From NCBI GenBank assembly GCA_937920515.1, contig CALEUG010000020.1, forward strand, positions 62,001 to 126,000: DNA of 64,000 nt, written 5' to 3'. Both the position numbers and the translations under genes were made by a program. The stretch comes from an uncultured bacterium. GTDB taxonomy: Bacteria; Acidobacteriota; Aminicenantia; Aminicenantales; Saccharicenantaceae. Within the stretch, counting starts at the first letter, position 1. Each line of letters begins with the position of its first letter. Positions 1-5,960 of this stretch are shown here, one piece after another. A model generated the notes under the pieces. The model saw only the letters and a list, made by a program, of their open reading frames with translations, was not told the DNA's origin and did no database searches.

Positions 1-113
1 GTGAAGCGGAGGGTCAGGGCCCGGGTTTTCCCGGTGCCGGCCGAGGCTTTAAGGATAACAAATTCAGGGAAGCTGATTTCCCTGTCTCTGGATAAGATTT
101 CTTCCTTCTGCAT
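1..113 (-). CDS. N-terminus of AddA/UvrD-like helicase-nuclease (cut by window edge)
   Basis: The minus strand from the ATG at 113 encodes 37 residues before leaving the window. Around residues 23-31 there is a Walker A motif of the form ASAGTGKT, the signature at the start of AddA/RecB/UvrD superfamily 1 helicases, where the motif lies within the first 30 or so residues. The expected role is ATP-driven unwinding in double-strand-break repair. A stop codon (TGA) lies in frame just upstream, so the ATG at 113 is the only plausible start. Only the N-terminus is visible, so AddA, UvrD and PcrA cannot be separated; the 'SAGTGKT' spelling favours the AddA/RecB group. Confidence 0.6.
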   Translation of the reverse strand, partial: MQKEEILSRDREISFPEFVILKASAGTGKTRALTLRF

Positions 114-121
114 CTTCCGAT

Positions 122-149
122 ATTTTACTCAAAAAAGCGGCTGAGGCAA
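122..149 (-). promoter_or_regulatory. Sigma70-type promoter, near-leaderless
   Basis: TTGCCT (144-149), a 16-base spacer and TAAAAT (122-127), read on the minus strand. Only eight bases separate the -10 box from the ATG of the helicase gene, so the transcript would begin within about three bases of the start codon. Confidence 0.5.
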
Positions 150-179
150 GACCTTTCGGGACTGGCTGGTAAACCTGGC

Positions 180-809
180 TTATTTACCGGTCAGAACCTT
201 GAAAAAGGTAAACAGGGAGAAGCAGACCAGCATGAGGCCCAGGGCCAGGAGCAATTTCTTGAAAGTATTTTCCTGAATTTTTGCCTGGTAATGGGAAACG
301 ATCCGCACCAGGAAGAAGTACCAGACCATCGCTCCCAGGCCGCAGGACAGGGCGAAGAAAACCGCTGGCCATAAGCCTTCTCGCAGCAGGCCATGGGCGG
401 TGACGAAACCGGCCACGGCAATCCAGAAGGCATACAGAGAAGGATTTGAAATGTAGAGAAGAAAAACTCCCAGCAGGGGTCTCGGGCTCTTGATTATGAC
501 CGCGTCTTTTTCCCGGACCCGGAACCTGAAGGTCCTGGCATCATGAAACAGCTTGAGCCCGAGTAACATCAAAACGGCCCCGGCTGAGATTTTTAGCCAG
601 AAGCTGTTGCTTTCGAGAGCCACGGGAATATGAAAGAAGCCTATCAGAGCTACGAGGCAGTAAAAAAGGTCCAGGAAGGCGGTGGTCAAACCGGCCAGCA
701 TTCCGTGGAAGAAATCCCTTTTCAGGGTCTGGGAAATAATATAGATGTTAACCGGGCCGACGGGGACTGCTGCCAGAAAACCTATCAGGAAACCGATCAG
801 GATAAACAT
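180..809 (-). CDS. LysE/RhtB-family amino-acid exporter-like membrane protein
   Basis: A 209-residue, strongly hydrophobic protein with about six membrane segments. It has the family's N-terminal pattern: a first helix running into 'AVPVGPVN' (residues 14-21), then a second helix. LysE/RhtB proteins export amino acids or related small molecules across the inner membrane. The length matches the family (about 200-210). A short charged loop (about residues 90-105) separates the N-terminal and C-terminal helix groups. It stands alone, followed on the same strand by the helicase gene, which has its own promoter. The substrate cannot be told from sequence. Confidence 0.8.
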   Translation of the reverse strand: MFILIGFLIGFLAAVPVGPVNIYIISQTLKRDFFHGMLAGLTTAFLDLFYCLVALIGFFHIPVALESNSFWLKISAGAVLMLLGLKLFHDARTFRFRVREKDAVIIKSPRPLLGVFLLYISNPSLYAFWIAVAGFVTAHGLLREGLWPAVFFALSCGLGAMVWYFFLVRIVSHYQAKIQENTFKKLLLALGLMLVCFSLFTFFKVLTGK

Positions 810-976
810 CCAATTACCTGGATCGTAAAATAGGCTAATAAAATACCTGAAAAAGGGGAGTCATTCAAGAGAAATAACTCAGAACAGGGCCTTTTTTTGA
901 TTTCCGTCCTGGTCGGTTCCCTTATCCAGGTGAGGCAGTTGAGGTTCTGGCCAGGTTGCTATGTAATCCGGGATTG

Positions 977-1216
977 CTACATCTTGGGAATGGTTGTATC
1001 GGTGGATTCTTCTTCCAGGTCGCTTTCGATACCGAGCAACTTGGCGATACCTTCGTAGACCATCTTCAGAGACTTTTTCTGTTCCTGGAGCTGGGCCAGG
1101 GTCTGCCTGACTCTCTGCAGCTCCTTCTCCACCTCGCCGTCGATGGCTGCCAGTTGAGCCCGAACATCCTCCAGAGTCTTTTTGTAAAGTTCTTCTTGCT
1201 CCTTGGAGATGCTCAT
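977..1216 (-). CDS. Small acidic coiled-coil protein, unknown function
   Basis: A 79-residue protein, highly charged and rich in Glu, Gln, Lys and Leu. Residues 5-55 form a continuous heptad-like helix, probably a coiled coil. The tail is acidic and ends in 'TTIPKM'. No cysteines, signal peptide or membrane segment are seen. It begins only 25 bases after the receiver-TonB fusion gene on the same strand, so the two are very likely co-transcribed. I do not recognise a family. The coding assignment rests on strand, spacing and the clean amphipathic pattern. Confidence 0.6.
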   Translation of the reverse strand: MSISKEQEELYKKTLEDVRAQLAAIDGEVEKELQRVRQTLAQLQEQKKSLKMVYEGIAKLLGIESDLEEESTDTTIPKM

Positions 1217-1241
1217 CTTCTTGACTCCTTTTAAACCCTCT

Positions 1242-3053
1242 TTATTTATTCAGGCCGAAGCCGATTGTCACTGGCTTCCAGACTCTTACTTTAACACCAT
1301 TTTTTTCGGCTGGCAAGAACTTCCATTTTTTTACGGCATTGACGGCTTCCTTTTCCAGGGCCAGCGAGCCCTTGATGCCCCTGATCACGGCTACCTCCAG
1401 GACTTCACCGTTTTCTGAAATAAGGACATTAAGCAATACCTGTCCTTTATTGCCCAGCCGGCGGTCGGCCTCGGGATAAACCGGTTCGACGGTCTTAACC
1501 ACCCTTGGTTCTACGTCAACCATGTTTAGCGGTACAAGATCTCCCGGCTTGATATCCTGGGCGGGTATTATCAGCTGGGGTTCGGGGACAGCCTGGTTTT
1601 GCTCTGTTACCTGTGATTCCGTTACTCCGGATGTTTCGGTCCCGGCCGCCCCGGCTGGTGTTTCAGTCTGGACTGGAGCAGCGGCACTGGATGGCTCGGC
1701 TGGCCGGGGGTTGGTCATGGTGGCCAGGCTGGTCTTTTGCTCCGGGATGTATGGTGCTACCGTTTCCGGTACAGCTTTTCTGGCGTTCTGCCCTCCACTG
1801 CCCTGATTCTGTCTGGCCGGAGTTTTAGCCTCGCCTCCGGCTTTCTGAGACCGATAGGCTTCCATCTGCTTTTCTATTTCTTGCTGGAGATCTGTTTCAG
1901 AAGGCTGGTTATTTAGGGGTCTGGTGCTTCCGGTCTGCAGGGCAGCCACCTGGTTGCTGGTCTGACCGCTAAAAGCCGGGGCTTCCTTTTTCTTGATGGC
2001 AAAAAAGGCTACAGCACCAGCTGCGACCAGGATGGCCGCCGCCAGTCCGATGTACTTTACGGCTCCAACCCGCGATTTTTCTTTCTTATCATCATCTTCT
2101 TCAATGAAATCCCTGAACGGGGTTACCACGGGTGCCGAAGTTCTTGGCCTGCTTTCGACCGCCGGAGGAATGGGGGCCTCTCTGTCTTCTCCCTTGATTT
2201 CTTTTACTGGTTCAGGTTTGGGTTCAGGTCTGGGTCTGGGTTCCGGTTGCGGCTTGCTTTCGGTCCTGGGTGGTTCCACTTTCGCTGGACGGGGTGTGGC
2301 GGACGGAGCTGCGGGTTTTTTCACCAGTTCATCCAGCAGGCTGTCGGAAGTAACCGGGGTTGCTTTCCGCGGTTCGGCTGGCCTGGCCGCGGGCTTTTCT
2401 TTTTCCGGCCTGGTCAAGGGTCGGGGTGCGGGATGAGGTTCCGGTTTTGAGTTCTCTATCATCAGGTCTTTCAACTTGGATTTCAGAATTAAATCAACTT
2501 CATCGTCCTTACTCAGGGCCGGTTCCCGGGCCGGGGCTGGTCTGGGAGCTGGCTTTTCCACCGGCTTAACTTTGGGCTCCGGCTTTTTTTCCTCCAGGTC
2601 CATGGACAGGGCTTCTTTTAATAGTTTGTCCAGCTCCCTGTCAGCAGTCCTGGGCGGGGCTGAAGCCTTCTTCGGCTCGGGCCGGCCGACCAGTTCATAT
2701 ATCATGTTGAGAAGTTCTTCCAGGTTGAGCGGTTTTTCGAAAAAGGCTGAAGCCCCCAGGCTTCTCAGGGCTTCGGTCTTGTACACCGAGTCCTTGTAGA
2801 TGCCGGTGACTATGATCACCGGGGCCTTCTTGGTCGGGTGGGAAGTGATGCGGGAACAGAGTTCAAAGCCGTGAAATTTTGGGAGCATGGCTTCCATGAT
2901 GACCAGGTCAGGATGGGCCTCGGAAAACCTTTCGAAACCGGCCAGGCCGTCGGTAGCCGTGATTATCTCGAAACCCTCGTCGGATAGGACCCCGCCTAAA
3001 AATTTCAAGAATTCCTGGTCAAAGTCGATCAACAAAATTTTTTTCTTAGCCAT
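1242..3053 (-). CDS. Receiver-domain / TonB C-terminal fusion protein
   Basis: A 603-residue protein with an unusual domain order. Residues 1-120 are a response-regulator receiver fold: acidic pair D10/D12, T83 and K107 (in 'EKPL') are in place. The phospho-acceptor position in 'DLVIMEAMLPK' is Glu54 instead of Asp. About 200 residues rich in Pro, Lys, Glu and Arg follow. A single membrane helix lies at about 333-352, then a second Pro/Gln-rich linker, then a TonB C-terminal domain over roughly the last 90 residues, with 'VEPVYPEADR' and 'GQVLLNVLI' typical of TonB. The topology puts the receiver in the cytoplasm and the TonB domain in the periplasm. TonB proteins carry proton-motive-force energy to outer-membrane receptors. 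The Glu may mimic the phosphorylated state (inference). The start has an A/T-rich leader with GGGTGAAAAA just upstream. Confidence 0.85.
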   Translation of the reverse strand: MAKKKILLIDFDQEFLKFLGGVLSDEGFEIITATDGLAGFERFSEAHPDLVIMEAMLPKFHGFELCSRITSHPTKKAPVIIVTGIYKDSVYKTEALRSLGASAFFEKPLNLEELLNMIYELVGRPEPKKASAPPRTADRELDKLLKEALSMDLEEKKPEPKVKPVEKPAPRPAPAREPALSKDDEVDLILKSKLKDLMIENSKPEPHPAPRPLTRPEKEKPAARPAEPRKATPVTSDSLLDELVKKPAAPSATPRPAKVEPPRTESKPQPEPRPRPEPKPEPVKEIKGEDREAPIPPAVESRPRTSAPVVTPFRDFIEEDDDKKEKSRVGAVKYIGLAAAILVAAGAVAFFAIKKKEAPAFSGQTSNQVAALQTGSTRPLNNQPSETDLQQEIEKQMEAYRSQKAGGEAKTPARQNQGSGGQNARKAVPETVAPYIPEQKTSLATMTNPRPAEPSSAAAPVQTETPAGAAGTETSGVTESQVTEQNQAVPEPQLIIPAQDIKPGDLVPLNMVDVEPRVVKTVEPVYPEADRRLGNKGQVLLNVLISENGEVLEVAVIRGIKGSLALEKEAVNAVKKWKFLPAEKNGVKVRVWKPVTIGFGLNK

Positions 3054-3080
3054 TTTTTCACCCTTTTCATATAAAATTTA

Positions 3081-3100
3081 ATAACCCAACCCGGGGTTAT
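3081..3100 (-). terminator. Possible Rho-independent terminator
   Basis: A 7-bp perfect stem (ATAACCC / GGGTTAT) with a six-base loop. On the minus strand it is followed by the T-rich run TAAATTTTATA. It lies between the M48 protease operon and the receiver-TonB gene, where a terminator is expected. The stem is A/T-rich at its base, so confidence is moderate. Confidence 0.4.
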
Positions 3101-3140
3101 GGCCAACGCACTTTATCTATCTCACGAAGGGAAATCCTCT

Positions 3141-3467
3141 TCAATCACCCTTAGGGGTGAAAGTCTGGATGAAATTTCCCCTTACCTGATAGTTATATTT
3201 TTCAGCCCCCGGGATGAGCCGGAATTCAGCCTGGAGAACCGGTTTTTCACCTGATTTGTTACTGCTCCGGGTCAGGTGCATTTCCCTGTTATCCTGAAGC
3301 CGGGCCAGGAGCAGGCCGGCTTTCGGTCGGTCAGCATGGAAGATGTGAAAATTTATGCTGTCTAAACCGGGGAAGGAGAGAGGATTCGGAAACGGGATTG
3401 CTTCCAGAACCAGCGGCAGAATCACCCTCCCCTCGCACCCGTGGCTCAATTTATGTAATGGTGGCAT
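3141..3467 (-). CDS. Small hypothetical protein downstream of M48 protease
   Basis: An open frame of 108 codons beginning 12 bases after the stop of the M48 protease on the same strand. The C-terminal two thirds alternate hydrophobic and polar residues in a pattern suggesting beta strands. The first 25 residues look less convincing, and the true start may lie further in, since no Shine-Dalgarno sequence precedes the ATG at 3467. No known motif is seen. The PilZ or lipocalin-like folds are possible for such a size, but nothing in the sequence proves either. It is kept because it is the only long frame in this gap and sits in operon position. Confidence 0.45.
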   Translation of the reverse strand: MPPLHKLSHGCEGRVILPLVLEAIPFPNPLSFPGLDSINFHIFHADRPKAGLLLARLQDNREMHLTRSSNKSGEKPVLQAEFRLIPGAEKYNYQVRGNFIQTFTPKGD

Positions 3468-3479
3468 TATCGGCGGGGC

Positions 3480-5237
3480 TCAGGTCCTGCCTGCCGGCTG
3501 GTGATTTCTGGGCCTTTCTTCCACCAGGATCTGCAGAATTTCCAGTTCCTGGTCCTCGAACCAGATCTTCTGGCAGGGATAGCACTTGTAAACCGGCATC
3601 AGGTAGTGATAGCTAAATGGTCTTAAAGTAAACTGCAGACCGCATTCCGGGCAGATGGCCGGCTGCTTTTCTTTCAGTACCGGCGGCTTGATGACGGGAT
3701 CGAGCAGGGCCTCCCTGTAAGCCAGAGCCTTTTGCTTCAGCCAGCCGGGGAAGATCAGTTCCCTCCGGGCGAAGATTTTTTCCAAATCGTCGGTGGCCAC
3801 CAGCTTTCCCTGGCAGGTCGGGCATTTCCTGATCTTGACCCCCTCGTAGAAAGCTTCGTTCAGTTCTATCCTGCAGGTCGGGCATTTATTTTGATAGGCC
3901 GGGTCCAGTGGCTGTTTTTTAAGCTGCCGGTAAAGGGCAAAGCGAACCTGAGGGAAATTGCGGGCCGCTCCTTCCAGGTTTTCCTTGATGTTCATAATTT
4001 TTGTGGCCGGCGTGAAATAGGGGAGAGTAATCAGGGAGCCCAGGACGAACGGGCCATCCCATTGGCCGCGGGCATTCCTGACCAGCCAGACACTATCCTT
4101 TTCCAGACCCTCCCTGGCCTGGAGTTGAAGTTGCCGCAGCCTGTCCTGGAAATCCGGGTCTCGGTCTTCGAGCGAGATGTAAGGCTGGCGCGATTTTTCC
4201 CGCTGTTCTTCCCTGGCCCTGACTTCCTCCATCACTTCCCTGACGCTCCTGTGAGCCATTTCAGTCAGGGCTTTAAGCCGGAGGCTGACCGGGGGATGGG
4301 TGTTAAAAAGCTTATCCCGGCTCGTTTCCTGGATGTCGCGGGAATCGGGTGGGACCAGGAAAAGCGGGGTGAAAAGGCTGCTGTCGCCAAGTAAAGAGTT
4401 GGCCACCTGAGCCTTATAGATGACCCGGGCCAGAGCCATGGGGTCCCGGTTCAGTTCGACGGCGGTGGCGTCGGCCAGGAGTTCTCTTTTCTGGCTGATA
4501 AGGGCTACAAAGAAATTAAGCAGCAGGTAGGAGAAAAAACTGGCCAGGTAAATCAATGGCTGGGGTGACCCTCGCTCAGAGCGGTGAGACTTGAACTCAG
4601 CCTGGCGAAGCTCCCTCTGTTCATCCAGGGCATCGATGAGCTGTTCGTAAAAAGCGGCTATGGAACAGACAAGCGTTAAGAGGAAGGTATCCCCTTTGAT
4701 GATGTGGGCGGTTTCATGAGCCACCACGGCCTGGAGTTCGTCGCGGCTGGCCTCGCCCAGCAGTCCTTCCGTGACAACAATCGCCGGCAGGCCGTCCTGG
4801 CCGATGAGCGACAGTGAGTTAAGGTTGACCGTAGGAATTATGTAGCCACGGAGGCCGGGCAGCCCCGAGGATATTTTCATTTCTTCCAGGATATTAAGAA
4901 AACTCAGGTGGTAGCGGTCTTCCGGGTCGGGGGAGCAAGCCCTCAGGTTTTTAAGGATGTAGCTGACACCGTTTTTCCTGGCCTGGACAAAGTTGAGAAG
5001 GGTCAAGCCAAGGGCCGTGGCCAGGACTATGATTGTGTATTTATAGAAGAAAGGGCTGGCAAAAAAGTGGAAGCCAGCCAGCAAAGCGCCGGCCGTGATC
5101 AGGATAACGCTGGAGGTCAGGCCGATAGTAAGCAAGTAAAAAATAAACAGCATCAGGAATAAAAAGATAGAAACACGCTGCTGCTTTTTCTGGATTTCCC
5201 AGAAAGACGAGGGGATTGTCTCTTTTTTTTTCGCCAT
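3480..5237 (-). CDS. M48-family zinc metalloprotease with C-terminal zinc ribbons
   Basis: A 585-residue membrane protease. Two hydrophobic segments (about 25-75) precede the M48 catalytic motif HETAH (about residue 174), followed by more hydrophobic segments and the downstream glutamate region 'KRELLADATAVEL'. M48/HtpX-type enzymes degrade misfolded or cleaved membrane proteins. Unlike HtpX (about 290 residues), this one carries a long C-terminal extension. It contains two cysteine clusters: a CPTC...CPTC pair of the zf-TFIIB type (about 450-480) and a CPEC...CYPC pair (about 535-565). These probably form two zinc ribbons. The start ATG at 5237 has an AAAGGA ribosome site. The cytoplasmic ribbons may recruit substrate or nucleic acid, which is inference. 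Confidence 0.85.
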   Translation of the reverse strand: MAKKKETIPSSFWEIQKKQQRVSIFLFLMLFIFYLLTIGLTSSVILITAGALLAGFHFFASPFFYKYTIIVLATALGLTLLNFVQARKNGVSYILKNLRACSPDPEDRYHLSFLNILEEMKISSGLPGLRGYIIPTVNLNSLSLIGQDGLPAIVVTEGLLGEASRDELQAVVAHETAHIIKGDTFLLTLVCSIAAFYEQLIDALDEQRELRQAEFKSHRSERGSPQPLIYLASFFSYLLLNFFVALISQKRELLADATAVELNRDPMALARVIYKAQVANSLLGDSSLFTPLFLVPPDSRDIQETSRDKLFNTHPPVSLRLKALTEMAHRSVREVMEEVRAREEQREKSRQPYISLEDRDPDFQDRLRQLQLQAREGLEKDSVWLVRNARGQWDGPFVLGSLITLPYFTPATKIMNIKENLEGAARNFPQVRFALYRQLKKQPLDPAYQNKCPTCRIELNEAFYEGVKIRKCPTCQGKLVATDDLEKIFARRELIFPGWLKQKALAYREALLDPVIKPPVLKEKQPAICPECGLQFTLRPFSYHYLMPVYKCYPCQKIWFEDQELEILQILVEERPRNHQPAGRT

Positions 5238-5421
5238 TTCCTTTAGCAGAAATTTTACACTTAATGTCAGGGAAATTAAAGAGTAATAATCGTGCCTCTT
5301 GACTTCTTTCTGGTCGGGCTGGCTAAAGTTTTATTTCCGGCTGCCGACCAGGCCGGATACGAGAAGCAAAAACTGACTGTCTGGGGGTCAGGCTTCTGGA
5401 TCAACCAGAGGGTATAGCTAC

Positions 5422-5569
5422 GTGAATAAGAATGTTCACGATTTAATTTAGGAGAAGGAGTCGTCACAACATTGCTGGTGTATAAAAATTTTTGCGGTTT
5501 ACTACAGGAGAGTGGCTGGTGTGTAAAAATGTTCGCAATTTGCTACAGGAGAGGAGCCGTCGTAATAAC
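5422..5569 (+). repeat. Three degenerate direct repeats, likely old IS ends
   Basis: Copies at 5422-5470, 5478-5513 and 5519-5569. Each starts GTG, runs through an A-rich stretch to a TTC/TTT-C/G core, then a (C/T)T(A)CAGGAGAG-like segment. Copies 1 and 3 continue into a shared GGAG(T/C)CGTC. Spacing between starts is 56 and 41 bases. Copy 1 contains the small inverted repeat GTGAA/TTCAC. Multiple nested or tandem IS ends would explain the pattern. Confidence 0.55.
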
Positions 5570-5614
5570 TCCTCTAAAAGACTTAAAACTTAAGAAATGA
5601 GGTATTTACTTACG

Positions 5615-5879
5615 ATGGCTCAAAGAGATTATAAGGGATTGATAGGAAAATTGCCAAGATGATTTATATTTAGATGAAAATCCGCTCCAGGCCATATTGG
5701 AATGGCTGTCGGAGGAGCTGATGCGGGTGGAGGCCGGGACCAAGGTTGGGGCGCCTGAGGGTAAACACAGCCAGGAGAGGATGACCAATTTTTCTGGGTT
5801 CAGGCTGAGGGGGTTGAACTCCCGGTTGGCGATAATGGCGCCAGAGGTGAGTAAGTGGAATACATATTGTTTTTTCTAA
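5615..5879 (+). pseudogene. IS256-family transposase, N-terminal fragment with frameshift
   Basis: Reading from the ATG at 5615 gives 'MAQRDYKGLIGKLP' before a stop. A shift of frame continues with 'DENPLQAILEWLSEELM', then 'KVGAPEGKHSQERM' and 'FSGFRLRGLNSRL', ending at the stop at 5877. IS256-type transposases share this layout near the N-terminus: a leucine-rich helix, then '(V)GA..(Y/K)..(S/T).ER' and 'GYR.R...TR(V/L)G'. The frame break and the loss of everything after about 90 residues show it is dead. Identification is by recalled family pattern, not by search. Confidence 0.6.
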
Positions 5880-5910
5880 CCTGTAGTAAAAGAAGCGAAG
5901 CAGCCTTCAT

Positions 5911-5942
5911 AAAAAAAAGGGAGGCGGAAACCCGCCTCCCTT
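5911..5942 (-). terminator. Strong Rho-independent terminator of the TonB receptor gene
   Basis: On the minus strand: a GC-rich stem (GGGAGGCGGG paired with CCGCCTCCC, loop TTT) followed directly by a run of eight T. It sits about 20 bases after the receptor stop codon. Confidence 0.9.
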
Positions 5943-5960
5943 CCGGTTCTAATCTGCAGA

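Larger units (their letters stand above)
5422..5890 (+). mobile_element. Decayed IS256-type insertion sequence remnant
   Basis: The 720-base gap between the M48 protease and the TonB receptor holds a broken transposase start (5615-5879). Upstream lie three degenerate direct repeats (5422-5569). Just after the transposase remnant is CCTGTAGTAAA (5880-5890), the exact inverted complement of TTTACTACAGG in the second repeat. Together these look like one end, part of the transposase and a fragment of the other end of an IS256/Mutator-type element. The catalytic DDE portion is gone, so it cannot move itself. The segment 5238-5421 shows nothing I can identify. Confidence 0.6.

Noticed and set aside
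5276-5467. 63-codon minus-strand frame in the IS remnant region
   Set aside because: No ribosome site, no recognisable motif, and it runs into the degenerate repeats.
5422-5569. Short repeats considered as a CRISPR array
   Set aside because: Only three degenerate copies, uneven spacing of 56 and 41 bases, no unique spacers and no cas genes.
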